DNA from: Dehalococcoidia bacterium
GTDB taxonomy: Bacteria > Chloroflexota > Dehalococcoidia > Lucifugimonadales > SHYT01
DNA: 38,206 nt
Reading direction: 5' to 3'
NCBI GenBank assembly: GCA_009692665.1
Contig: SHYT01000012.1
Span: 1 to 38,206 of the forward strand
Part shown: one piece after another, positions 8,463 to 16,393 of the stretch
Layout of the letters: the number at the start of each line of letters is the position of its first letter
Numbering within the stretch: position 1 is the stretch's first letter
Notes under the pieces: generated by a model
Database searches by the model: none
What the model saw: the letters and a program-made list of their open reading frames with translations, nothing else
What the model was told of the DNA's origin: nothing
Translations under genes and position numbers: made by a program

Positions 8463-8769
8463 ATGTACGGAACAGTAGCACACATGAAGGCAAAGCCTGG
8501 GCAGGAAAAAGCACTTGCGGCCATGATGGACGAGTGGAGCAAATCGCGAGGGTCGAAAGTTAAGGGCGCTGTGGCGGGCTATCTTTATAAGCTCGACAAG
8601 AATTCCAACGAGATGATCATGGGGGGCTGTTTTTCAAGACAAGAACAGCTATGCGGCCAATGCGAAAGACCCAGAGCAGGACAAATGGTACCGGCGGATG
8701 CGCGACCTGCTCACGGCAGATCCGGTTTGGGAAGACGGCGAGATTATCGGCGGCGCTTCCAACCGATAG
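8463..8769 (+). pseudogene. ABM-like (antibiotic biosynthesis monooxygenase fold) protein with a frameshift in a G run
   Basis: The frame starts well, with AAGGAGGAGCAT before the ATG, and reads MYGTVAHMKAKPGQEKALAA to NEMIMG. It then passes through a run of six G bases near 8619-8625. Removing one G restores AVFQDKNSYAANAKDPEQDK, WYRRMRDLLTADPVWEDGEI and a stop after GGASNR. The repaired product, ~101 residues, is a dimeric alpha-beta barrel protein of the ABM/heme-degrading type, with unknown substrate. A homopolymer lesion can be a sequencing error, a real pseudogene or, less likely, a slippery site. Confidence 0.75.
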
Positions 8770-8796
8770 GGCCGATAGGGTCTAGCAGCGGAAAAG

Positions 8797-8837
8797 CAAG
8801 AAGGGCATCGCTCCCCGGAGGGCCGATGCCCTTCTTG
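8797..8837. terminator. Hairpin between the ABM-like and zinc-ribbon genes
   Basis: CAAGAAGGGCATCG and CGATGCCCTTCTTG form a perfect 14-bp stem with a 13-base loop in the convergent gap. On the minus strand it is followed by CTTTTCC, so it best serves the zinc-ribbon gene, and it may act in both directions. The remainder of 8838-8989 shows nothing recognisable. Confidence 0.6.
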
Positions 8838-8989
8838 GCATGGCGCATGTGAAGAGGCGCGAGACTGGATGGCGTTCAGGGGGCATGACTCTCAGTAAGC
8901 CCTTGACCTGACTAGGCGCTCTACCGTGAGCACCGTTGTATGTCTCTGACGCTGGGTTACCGTGATGGCCTATTGCAAACCGACCGAGC

Positions 8990-9310
8990 TTAGCGCCGAC
9001 CGCCGGCACCACCGCCGGTGGAACCGCCTATGGTGGCGAAGCAATCGTTACAGTACACCGGCCGCCCCAGGCGAGGCTCAAACGGGACCTGCGTTTCTTT
9101 GCCGCAGTTGGCGCAGATTGCCGAATGCATGGTCCGAGGCGCGCTCCCCGCGCCGTCGCCACGCTGCGTGCGGCGTGTTGCCCGGCAGTTCGGGCAGCGT
9201 GTTGGCTCATGCAACAGCCCCCGTGTCTGATAGAACTCTTGCTCCCCGGCTGTAAAGGCAAATGAATTGCCGCAATCCCTGCAGGTTAGCGTCTTGTCCT
9301 GGAATGCCAC
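8990..9310 (-). CDS. Zinc-ribbon protein with two four-cysteine sites
   Basis: A 106-residue protein made of two zinc-binding units. The first uses C10-x2-C13 and C39-x2-C42 (TLTCRDCG ... TRCPNCRA) around the conserved FTAGEQEFY; the second uses C66-x2-C69 and C87-x2-C90 (CANCGKETQVPF ... VYCNDCF). A Gly-rich tail ends in GGRR. Similar proteins in other bacteria are annotated as zinc-ribbon domain proteins of unknown role and may bind nucleic acid or other proteins. The GTG start is preferred because AGGAGG lies seven bases upstream; the frame is open farther upstream, but that part has no coding character. A divergent small gene lies beyond. Confidence 0.85.
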   Translation of the reverse strand: MAFQDKTLTCRDCGNSFAFTAGEQEFYQTRGLLHEPTRCPNCRATRRTQRGDGAGSAPRTMHSAICANCGKETQVPFEPRLGRPVYCNDCFATIGGSTGGGAGGRR

Positions 9311-9480
9311 GAGCCATCCTCCTCGAACGCGAGCCTTGCTTACTTGGAAACCGTTCTCCCTGATAGCTACGGAGAAACTTCGCTGCGTTTGCAGGCAGTA
9401 TAGCGACGAATGCATACCGATGCAAGTCCAGACACTACGTTTCCGAAATACGCAATGGTATAACGTAGCGTAATACGGTT

Positions 9481-9489
9481 TGGTATACT
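9481..9489 (+). promoter_or_regulatory. Extended -10 promoter for the small lysine-rich gene
   Basis: TGGTATACT fits an extended -10 (TGn-TATACT), 38 bases before the ATG. A second similar block, GGTATAACG, lies 26 bases upstream. A -35 at the right spacing is weak (TAACGT). Confidence 0.45.
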
Positions 9490-9526
9490 GGGGCACAACT
9501 CCTTTTTATAGACATGGAGGTGCGTC

Positions 9527-9676
9527 ATGGCCGGCAGAGGCGAGTACCAGTCCAAAGAAACAAAGAAGCCAAAGAAAGACAAAGTAAAGCAACAAAGCCC
9601 ATTGAGCTTCGGGACACCGTCAGAGCCGCAGGTGATTTCCAAGGGGAAGTCTTCTAAGAAACAAGCGGATTTCTAA
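9527..9676 (+). CDS. Small lysine-rich protein, 49 residues
   Basis: A short gene with all the signals of a real one. It has an extended -10 upstream, ATGGAGGTGCGTC giving a GGAGG seven bases before the ATG, and a perfect 34-base palindrome 13 bases after its stop. The product is very basic: it begins MAGRGEYQSKETKKPKKDKV, has a central SPLSFGTPSEP and ends KSSKKQADF. About a quarter of the residues are lysine, with no hydrophobic segment. It is likely disordered and might bind nucleic acid or ribosomes, but that is inference. I do not recognise a family. It is divergent from the zinc-ribbon gene. Confidence 0.65.
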   Translation: MAGRGEYQSKETKKPKKDKVKQQSPLSFGTPSEPQVISKGKSSKKQADF

Positions 9677-9689
9677 GGGGCACTAAACC

Positions 9690-9723
9690 AGAAGGGAGCC
9701 GTTCCGCGGAACGGCTCCCTTCT
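9690..9723. terminator. Perfect palindromic terminator
   Basis: A 34-base perfect palindrome with 17-base arms (AGAAGGGAGCCGTTCCG and its complement). It sits between the stop codons of two convergent genes and is placed to stop both transcripts. T runs are short on either side. Confidence 0.75.
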
Positions 9724-9749
9724 GTAAGGCACTGTGCTTTTCCAGGTTC

Positions 9750-10271
9750 CTATTCAGAAGACTCTACTTGCTTAATGCCATACGTTCGCTGTCTCGCCAG
9801 CACGCGCTCCAGTGTGGACGGGGCTACGTCCTTTGGCATTTCGCCCACGGCGTACCGCTGGTTGATTTGCTCCACAAGGTGCTGGAAGGCCGTAGGCCGG
9901 TTCTCATTTGCCAGAAGGGTCCGGAACACCGCTTCAATAAGTGGGGTGTCTGCGGTTACATAGTCTTGCTTTTGCGCGCAGTCCTCTGAGAGCGCTCGCA
10001 TTTCCAGTTGCCAGCCGGACAGCGCCGGGGTTTTGCCCTTGGCGGGAGCTCGGCTGCTGCGGGACGCCGGCGTTGTGTCCTTCTTATTGCTTGCCGCCTG
10101 GCAGGAAATACACCGCCGGGCATGCACCGCTGCCTCCAGTGAGACTTTTTGCTGTTCATACCACGTAGGGTCAATGGCGTACGATGGCCCCTGAGCGGTG
10201 GGCAATGCCGACTCTGAGAGCGAGGATGCGGGATGCCTGTTGCGAGATGATAATGCTGCACGCGTACTCAC
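9750..10271 (-). CDS. Conserved hypothetical CxxC protein downstream of moeA
   Basis: A 173-residue protein whose GTG start follows the moeA stop by two bases, behind GGGGGAG; the pair is surely co-transcribed. The N-terminal third is low-complexity. Then come YEQQKVSLEAAVHARRCISC with C54-x2-C57, a variable Ser/Ala/Lys linker, and a helical C-terminal region (about 90-173: TPLIEAVFRTLLANENRPTA ... ERVLARQRTYGIKQVE) that looks like a small winged or helical domain. A single CxxC is too little for a confident zinc site unless the protein dimerises. Family and function are not recognised; linkage to moeA is the only hint. Confidence 0.7.
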   Translation of the reverse strand: MSTRAALSSRNRHPASSLSESALPTAQGPSYAIDPTWYEQQKVSLEAAVHARRCISCQAASNKKDTTPASRSSRAPAKGKTPALSGWQLEMRALSEDCAQKQDYVTADTPLIEAVFRTLLANENRPTAFQHLVEQINQRYAVGEMPKDVAPSTLERVLARQRTYGIKQVESSE

Positions 10272-10273
10272 GG

Positions 10274-11578
10274 TTAGACCACTCCCCCTTCCGGCATATC
10301 CAGTAGTTGCACTTGCGCTCGCTGACCACGGCGGAGCGCGGGCACATCCTCCGGACATATCGCCAGACCATTGGCCCTGCTTAGAGGCGTCAGGACATTG
10401 GACCCCTGAGGACCAGTTGAGCGAGCGTAAAAAACGCCGTCCCGCTTCGTGACCAGCACGCGAGCGTAGACGCGGCGGCCATCGTAGTTTTCGATATCGT
10501 CTTCCAGCGTTGCCTCTACCACCGGACGCGCAAACTGCGTGCGGCCATGCATCTTCAGGATTGCGGGTCTCACGAGCTGCTCAAATGCCACGAGCGCGCT
10601 CACCGGATTACCGGGCAACCCCACATGGGGCACCGTGCCTCCGGCGGGCGACTTCAGTAACCCAAATGCCAGTGGCTTAGCGGGCCGCATGCGCACGGAC
10701 CAGAACTCAATGCTTCCGCGCTGGGCCAGCACATCTTTCACAAAATCGTAGTCACCCGTGGACACACCTGCGGAGGTCAGCAGCAGATCAGCCTGCAAGC
10801 CCTCGCTAATTTTTGCGTTCACGTCCGCCAGGCTGTCCCGCGCAATACCCAACAGCTTTGGCACACCGCCCGCCTTGAGCACCGACGCCGCAATGCTAGC
10901 GCCATTGGCATCGTAAATCCTGCCCTCGCCCAAGGGCTCGCCGGGTTGCTGGAGCTCGTCGCCGGTGGACAGAATCGCAACAACGGGGCGTCGAATGACT
11001 TGCACTGTCGCCCGCCCAACGGACGCCAGCACGCCAACCACCGCCGCTGAAAGCAAGGTGCCCTTGGCCAGCACTACCTCGCCGCGACGCACGTCTTCGC
11101 CCGCTGGCCGCACGTTGGCGCGCGCACGTTCGGCCTTGCGGATGGCAATCTCATGGAGCGCCTTGCCCGCCGCTTTGCGCTCCACTTCATCCGTCTCTTC
11201 GAATGCCACCACGGCGTCTGCGCCAGGCGGGATGGGCGCGCCGGTCATTATGCGGATAGCTGTTCCCGGCTCTATCTGCTTGTCGGGCATCTGGCCCGCG
11301 GCAATGACGCCAATCACTTTGAGGATGCGTGGGGAGCCTGAAGACGCCGAGGCGATGTCCTGGCTGCGGACGGCGTAGCCGTCCATGCCGGTGTTGTCCC
11401 AGGGAGGGATGTTGATAGGAGAAACAATATCCTCAGCCAACACCTGGCCAAGCGCATCGAGGATGGGCTTGGTTTCCGCTGGAAGGACGGGGACAAAAGA
11501 GATGATGCGAGCAAGCGCCTGTTCCACGCTCAGCATGTCAGCGCGGCGGTCACTGTGCGAATGGGCCTGCTGCGCCAC
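10274..11578 (-). CDS. moeA: Molybdopterin molybdenumtransferase MoeA
   Basis: MoeA inserts molybdate into adenylylated molybdopterin to make the molybdenum cofactor. Signature segments are NIPPWDNTGMDGYAVRSQDI near the N-terminus, IMTGAPIPPGADAVVAFEET, the MPT-binding core VAILSTGDELQQPGEPLGEG and LLTSAGVSTGDYDFVKDVL, and VGLPGNPVSALVAFEQLVRP. A C-terminal domain IV ends QVQLLDMPEGGVV. The start is uncertain. GTG at 11578 has CAGGGGGATACA upstream and gives 434 residues; an ATG ten codons earlier lacks an SD. It implies at least one molybdoenzyme in the cell. No other cofactor genes are in the window. Confidence 0.93.
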   Translation of the reverse strand: MAQQAHSHSDRRADMLSVEQALARIISFVPVLPAETKPILDALGQVLAEDIVSPINIPPWDNTGMDGYAVRSQDIASASSGSPRILKVIGVIAAGQMPDKQIEPGTAIRIMTGAPIPPGADAVVAFEETDEVERKAAGKALHEIAIRKAERARANVRPAGEDVRRGEVVLAKGTLLSAAVVGVLASVGRATVQVIRRPVVAILSTGDELQQPGEPLGEGRIYDANGASIAASVLKAGGVPKLLGIARDSLADVNAKISEGLQADLLLTSAGVSTGDYDFVKDVLAQRGSIEFWSVRMRPAKPLAFGLLKSPAGGTVPHVGLPGNPVSALVAFEQLVRPAILKMHGRTQFARPVVEATLEDDIENYDGRRVYARVLVTKRDGVFYARSTGPQGSNVLTPLSRANGLAICPEDVPALRRGQRAQVQLLDMPEGGVV

Positions 11579-11703
11579 TGTATCCCCCTGCCTTTTGTGA
11601 TTCTCCATTGTACAGCGCGGAGGAATCCGTAGCTATAGGGAACGAAATAGTAGCTCGCTGCTAATTTTAAGATGTTACTCACGCGCCAAATATAATGAAA
11701 TAA

Positions 11704-12168
11704 ATAGAATTTGAAAGAGAATATGACGTATTACGCCACACGCGTCCATGTTGCAAGCACTGCTATGCCGAGCGGATGGCCAGGCGCCTCTACGCTATGA
11801 ATAGCCCGCGTTACCTCAACGGGTTCAAGCTTACCTTGCATGAAGATTTAGTTGACTTACCACTCAAGTGGAAGCAACCCCGCCGCATTTCTGTGAACAG
11901 CATGTAGGACTTATTCCATGAAAAGATTCCGCTGCCGTTCATTCAGTCTGTTTTTAAAACGATGAAAGAGGCGAACAGGCACATTATAATAATCGAAATT
12001 CGAGAACGTTTATCCTTTATGGTAGCTGGGAAGTCGAGCGAAGCAGAAAAAAGTTCACTGTGGATCACCAAACAGAGGCAGTCTAAAGAAGGCTTTTCAC
12101 CAAGTATGCCTTGGGGTTTGCATACACCTTCGTGGCGCCTGCATATGAATGCAATTAAGGCAAGGTAA
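11704..12168 (+). pseudogene. DUF5131 (phage Gp37/Gp68-type) protein, decayed
   Basis: In one frame the strand reads [40 protein letters not shown] and [13 protein letters not shown], then TAG at 11905, then DLFHEKIPLPFIQSVFKTMK and EANRH. That is the first part of DUF5131, whose normal text is GCKHCYAE...NSMSDLFHE. The Ser of SMSDLF has become a stop codon. The region before PCC lacks the usual tryptophan-rich start, and after EANRH the match fades into unrelated codons up to a TAA at 12168. A complete member is ~230-250 residues. DUF5131 genes are frequent in phages and mobile elements, so this may be a prophage relic. The DNA is AT-richer than its surroundings. Confidence 0.7.
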
Positions 12169-12209
12169 ATTCTGCCAGATATAACGATGCGAAGCTGTGC
12201 ATGGAACGC

Positions 12210-14687
12210 CTATGATCGCGGCTCCGCGTTCACGTCACGCTTGAGGGCACGCCAGAGCTCGGCCATTGCTTCGCTCACTTCGTCGCCGGTGAGTGTGCGG
12301 TTTGGCGACTGGAGGAGCACGCGGTACGCCAGCGAGCGTTTGCCTGCCGGCACCTGCTGACCCTCATACACGTCGATGAGCGCCACGTCTGCGACCAGCG
12401 GGTTGGAGTGCAGTGCTCTCTCCACGCGAGCGGCAGGCACCTCGCGGTCAAGGAGCATGGCGAGGTCACGCCACGCGCCGGGGAAGCGCGGCAGCGGCTT
12501 GAACTTGCGCGTCTCACCTGCGGCCTCAACCACCTTCAGCAGAGCCGCCAAGTCGATTTCCAACACAGCAACCGGTCCGGCATCAATATCGAATGCTTCC
12601 AGTACCAATGGGTGGACTTCACCCAAGAACCCGATGCGTGCGCCATTGGCGGTAACAGCAGCGCCGTGGCCGGGCGCACACCAGGGCGCGTTGGCGGCGT
12701 CCACTGCCAGGCGCAGACCAAGATTGCCAATGAGCGCTTCCGCAACGCCCTTAGACTCAAAGAAGTCTTCGATGCCCTCGTCGTGCCGCCAGCCAGGGAC
12801 AGTGCGCGGGCCGAACAGCACTGCGACCGCCATCTCGCGCTCGTCCGGCAGGCCCACTGGCCGCTCAGCCGTAACCGGCTGAGGCAGGTACACGCGCCCG
12901 ACCTCAAAGAGATTAAGTGGCCCTTCTGTGACGCGCCGGTTTGCCGCCAGCGTCTTCAGCAATCCAGGCAGCAGACTCACGCGAAGCGTATCGCGCTCTG
13001 CGGACAGGGGATTTGCGACCTTCAGCGGCTCGCGCCCCATCAGTACTGGGTTCTGGGGCGCGCACGCCTTTTCATGGTCCTCTTTGCTCACCAGCGAGTA
13101 CGTGATAATTTCTTCCAGCGTGCAGCGGGCCAGCTCATCACGGACGTGCTCCTTTAAGTCGCGCGCCGGGTTTGGCTGGTACAGCGGAATGGGAGTGGAG
13201 AGCGGCACTAGCGGCACGGCATCGTACCCACGGATGCGCGCCACTTCCTCTACCAGGTCTTCTTCTATGGTAATGTCGCTGCGCCAGGGCGGCACAGTGA
13301 CGTGCAGCACGTCCGTGGTGTCCCGGTGCGGTGTCTCGCGCGGGAGTGCGTGGTGCGGCACCCGCTGCGCCCGGAAGCCGAGCGGAAATAACACCAACTC
13401 CATCTCCGGAATTGGCACTTCAACGCCAAGCACCTGCTTGATGCGGTGCTGCGTCAGCGTGATGGGCGCGGTTTCCCGCTTGCCGGGATACACGTCCACA
13501 AAGCCGCGCGCGGCTTGCCCGCCAGCGGTCTGCAGAATGAACTGCACGGCGCGGCCCATTGCCAGCGGCGGCAAGTCAGGACGCGCGCCCTTCTCAAACC
13601 GGAGTGAGGCCTCGGTGCGGAGCTTGAGCGCCTGCGCGGTCTTGCGTGTGTTGATGGGGTGGAAGCTGGCGGATTCCAGCAAGATGTCCACCGTGCCGGA
13701 CGAGACCTCACTGTTGGCACCGCCCATGACGCCTGCAACAGCTACGGCGTCACGATCGTCCGCGATGACCAGCATGGAGCTATCAAGCTTGCGCTCTTGA
13801 CCGTCCAAGGTCGTAATAACCTCGCCCTGGCCTGCGCGCCGCACGACGACGCGGTGGCCCTTGAGCTTAGCGAAATCGAAGGCGTGCATGGGCTGGCCGT
13901 ACTCCAGCATGACAAAGTTGGTGACGTCAACAACGTTGTTGATGGGCCGCATGCCTGCGCGGGTCAAACGCTGCTGCAACCACGCAGGCGACGGGCCAAC
14001 TTTCACGCCGCGCACCAGTGCGCCCACGTACCGAGGGCACAGATCTGGCGCTTCAATGTGAACACGGAAGAGGCTGTTGGCGTCTTGGCTGGACTCGGGA
14101 TACGCAGCCTCGGGCTCGCGAACGGCGGTGCTGGTGATGGCTGCGACCTCGTAAGCCACGCCGAGGATGGAGAACCAGTCCGGCCGGTTGGCCGTAGGCT
14201 CCGCGTCCAGAACCGTGTCGCCCAGCAGCTCACCAAGCGAGATGCCCAGTGGTGCGTCTGCGGGCAGCACCATGATGCCGGTGTGCTCTTCGCTGAGGCC
14301 TAGCTCACGCTCAGAGCAGATCATGCCTTCAGACACGATGCCGCGGATGCGCGCTGCCTTTAGCGTGGTGGGCTTCTTGGTGTTCGGGTCTGTGAGCTTT
14401 GCGCCGATGTGCGCGTAGGCGATGTTCTGCCCTGCCGCAACATTTGGCGCACCGCAGACGACCTTGAATGTCTCTTTGCCGAGATTAACCGTCGCGAGCT
14501 TCAGGTGGTCGGAGTTTGGGTGCGGCTCGATGGCCTCTACATGGCCCACAAAGACCTGCTCCCACTGGCTGCCCACGTGCTCAACGCCGCCGATTTCCAG
14601 ACCGGCCATGGTGAGCCGGTGCGCCAACTCCTTTGCGGAGAAGGGTACGTCTACGTATTCACGGAGCCAGGAGAGCGGTATTTGCAT
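12210..14687 (-). CDS. pheT: Phenylalanine-tRNA ligase beta subunit
   Basis: An 825-residue beta chain of the (alpha-beta)2 phenylalanyl-tRNA synthetase. Domains in order: N-terminal MQIPLSWLREYVDVPFSAKE, the EMAP-like tRNA-binding domain (about 40-155, VFVGHVEAIEPHPNSDHLKL), the B3/B4 editing domain (about 210-390, PINNVVDVTNFVMLEYGQPM), B5 (about 415-500), the catalytic-like core (RVSLLPGLLKTLAANRRVTE), and the C-terminal anticodon-binding FDX-ACB domain (FPGAWRDLAMLLDREVP). Length and domain set are normal. It is the last gene of a pheS-hicA-hicB-pheT unit, 21 bases after hicB, and has AAAGG before its ATG. It must be expressed together with pheS. Confidence 0.97.
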   Translation of the reverse strand: MQIPLSWLREYVDVPFSAKELAHRLTMAGLEIGGVEHVGSQWEQVFVGHVEAIEPHPNSDHLKLATVNLGKETFKVVCGAPNVAAGQNIAYAHIGAKLTDPNTKKPTTLKAARIRGIVSEGMICSERELGLSEEHTGIMVLPADAPLGISLGELLGDTVLDAEPTANRPDWFSILGVAYEVAAITSTAVREPEAAYPESSQDANSLFRVHIEAPDLCPRYVGALVRGVKVGPSPAWLQQRLTRAGMRPINNVVDVTNFVMLEYGQPMHAFDFAKLKGHRVVVRRAGQGEVITTLDGQERKLDSSMLVIADDRDAVAVAGVMGGANSEVSSGTVDILLESASFHPINTRKTAQALKLRTEASLRFEKGARPDLPPLAMGRAVQFILQTAGGQAARGFVDVYPGKRETAPITLTQHRIKQVLGVEVPIPEMELVLFPLGFRAQRVPHHALPRETPHRDTTDVLHVTVPPWRSDITIEEDLVEEVARIRGYDAVPLVPLSTPIPLYQPNPARDLKEHVRDELARCTLEEIITYSLVSKEDHEKACAPQNPVLMGREPLKVANPLSAERDTLRVSLLPGLLKTLAANRRVTEGPLNLFEVGRVYLPQPVTAERPVGLPDEREMAVAVLFGPRTVPGWRHDEGIEDFFESKGVAEALIGNLGLRLAVDAANAPWCAPGHGAAVTANGARIGFLGEVHPLVLEAFDIDAGPVAVLEIDLAALLKVVEAAGETRKFKPLPRFPGAWRDLAMLLDREVPAARVERALHSNPLVADVALIDVYEGQQVPAGKRSLAYRVLLQSPNRTLTGDEVSEAMAELWRALKRDVNAEPRS

Positions 14688-14708
14688 GACTAGCCTTTCT
14701 AGGGTTGG

Positions 14709-14918
14709 TTACGTCACAATGTAATCTGCGGACGATGTCGGCTTGGGGATGGGAAGCTTATCTTCTCTCAGCCCCTTAATATGCAGAAGGATCGCTTCCT
14801 GCATATTGCGTTGGACCTCAGCCTTTGTCTTACCGGTTGCAATACAACCAGGAAGGTCAGGGGAATATGCAGAATAGTTTCTGGGGGCACGCTCAATGAC
14901 AATCAAAAATTGGCGCAC
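14709..14918 (-). CDS. hicB: HicB-family antitoxin
   Basis: A 69-residue protein with the HicB partial RNase H-like fold: MRQFLIVIERAPRNYSAYSP, the conserved DLPGCIATGKTKAEVQRNMQ, then EAILLHIKGLREDKLPIPKP. It begins with GTG one base after the hicA stop, behind GGGGAG, so the two are translationally coupled. This is the short form with no separate C-terminal DNA-binding domain. The family neutralises the HicA mRNA interferase by direct binding. Its position between two essential synthetase genes ties its expression to pheST. Confidence 0.88.
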   Translation of the reverse strand: MRQFLIVIERAPRNYSAYSPDLPGCIATGKTKAEVQRNMQEAILLHIKGLREDKLPIPKPTSSADYIVT

Positions 14919-14919
14919 G

Positions 14920-15114
14920 TTAATTGCTCCCCTTCAGGCGGGCTTGCTTGAGAATGCTGCCCAAAGTCCCAACTGGCAAGTCGTGGCCGAGCTGTCCAGC
15001 CACGGTGACGCGGCCTTGTTTTCTCGGATGCTTGTATTGTCTGTGGTTGCCCTCAATAACCACCAAGAACCAGCCATCCTCCTCCAACATCTCGATGACA
15101 TCACGAACTTTCAT
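14920..15114 (-). CDS. hicA: HicA-family mRNA interferase toxin
   Basis: A 64-residue double-stranded-RNA-binding-fold toxin. The HicA pattern is complete: MKVRDVIEMLEEDGWFLVVI, then GNHRQYKHP with the catalytic His, then GRVTVAGQLGHDLPVGTLGS and ILKQARL. It lies 14 bases after the pheS stop and directly before hicB, giving the usual toxin-first order of hicAB modules. HicA cleaves mRNA when free of HicB. No dedicated promoter or SD was seen, so it probably depends on the pheS transcript. Confidence 0.88.
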   Translation of the reverse strand: MKVRDVIEMLEEDGWFLVVIEGNHRQYKHPRKQGRVTVAGQLGHDLPVGTLGSILKQARLKGSN

Positions 15115-15128
15115 CAGCGAGCCAAGTG

Positions 15129-16223
15129 CTAGAATTGCCTTAGGAACCGCACATCATTCGTATAGAAATGGCGGATGTCATCAATGCCGTATTTCAGGAT
15201 GGCGATGCGCTCCACGCCCATGCCGAAGGCGAAGCCGGTGTACTTCCTGGAGTCGTAGCCAACGGCCTCCAGCACGCGCGGGTGCACCATGCCAGCGCCC
15301 ATCATCTCGATCCAGCCGGTCTCTTTGCAGAGGCGGCACGGCTCGGTACGATTGCCGATCTTAATGACTCCCTTGCCCTTGCACTGGAAGCAGTCAATGG
15401 ACATGTCCACACCGGGCTCTACGAACGGGAAGAAGTCGCAGCGGAAGCGCACACGGCGGTCCGCGCCGAAGATGCGGCGAGCGAAATCATAGAGCGTGGC
15501 TTTCAGGTTGGCGAATGTAATGCCTTCATCAACGGCCAAGCCTTCGATTTGGTGGAAGTGCCACTCATGCGTCGCATCCACGGCTTCGTAGCGGTACACC
15601 TTGCCGGGGGCGATGATGCGTATGGGAGGCTGCATCTTCTGCATGACGCGCGCCTGCACTGGCGAGGTGTGCGTGCGGAGAAGCATGGGCATGTCGCCGT
15701 TGGCGTCTAGCTGGTCCACCCAGATAGTATCGAACTTGTCGCGGGCGGGATGGCCTTTGGGAATATTCAGCAACTCGAAGTTGTACTCGTCCAATTCCAC
15801 CTCCGGGCCTTCTACGACCTGGAATCCCATGGCGGTGAACGCGGCGGTCACCTCACGGATGGTCTGCGTGGTTGGGTGCAGGCGGCCCATGGGCGCCGGC
15901 CTGCCTGGCAGCGTGACGTCCAGCTTCTCGTGCTGCGCCATGCGCTCCAACGCCAGTGCTTTCAACGATTGCTTACGCGCCGCAAATGCTTCTTCAAGCG
16001 CAGTCTTCACCTGGTTAGCGACGGCGCCGACAACTGGACGCGACTCGGGCGGCACGGCGCTGAGGCCGCGCATGGCGAGGGTGAGCTTTCCTTCACGGCG
16101 GCCAAGGTACGTCACGCGCCACGCCTCAAGCTGTTCTGGCATGGCTGCTTGCTCGAGTGCTTTCAGCCCCTCGTTGCGCACTGACTCAAGCTGTGTAGCA
16201 AATTCCGATTGGCCTGAGGACAT
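15129..16223 (-). CDS. pheS: Phenylalanine-tRNA ligase alpha subunit
   Basis: A 364-residue class II synthetase alpha chain. The N-terminal coiled coil (about 1-90) carries LGRREGKLTLAMRGLSAVPP. The catalytic domain starts at HPTTQTIREVTAAFTAMGFQ, with motif 2 near YRYEAVDATHEWHFHQIEGL and motif 3 GFAFGMGVERIAILKYGIDD. An insertion holds four cysteines in two CxxC pairs (FQCKGK ... CRLCKETGW), a probable zinc site known in several bacterial PheS. CAAGGAGCACC gives a good SD for the ATG. It is the first gene of the operon that continues with hicA, hicB and pheT. No T-box leader was seen in the 170 bases upstream. Confidence 0.97.
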   Translation of the reverse strand: MSSGQSEFATQLESVRNEGLKALEQAAMPEQLEAWRVTYLGRREGKLTLAMRGLSAVPPESRPVVGAVANQVKTALEEAFAARKQSLKALALERMAQHEKLDVTLPGRPAPMGRLHPTTQTIREVTAAFTAMGFQVVEGPEVELDEYNFELLNIPKGHPARDKFDTIWVDQLDANGDMPMLLRTHTSPVQARVMQKMQPPIRIIAPGKVYRYEAVDATHEWHFHQIEGLAVDEGITFANLKATLYDFARRIFGADRRVRFRCDFFPFVEPGVDMSIDCFQCKGKGVIKIGNRTEPCRLCKETGWIEMMGAGMVHPRVLEAVGYDSRKYTGFAFGMGVERIAILKYGIDDIRHFYTNDVRFLRQF

Positions 16224-16393
16224 GGTGCTCCTTGCAGAACTGAACGCGAGACCGGTAAAAGCGCATTATAGACGGATGCGCAGGTTGCGGGCAACGCCAG
16301 GCCGAGAGCCCGCCCTTGTGGAGATCCCTGTTTTAGAGGTTCGGATTTTTACAAGCATGCTATTATGACGCCATCATAGGGGGAAGGTGTGTA

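Noticed and set aside
12408-14303. Several long frames antisense to pheT
   Set aside because: Composition follows the complement of pheT codons; no family resemblance.
16224-16393. T-box leader for pheST
   Set aside because: No specifier stem or T-box core sequence is recognisable upstream of pheS.
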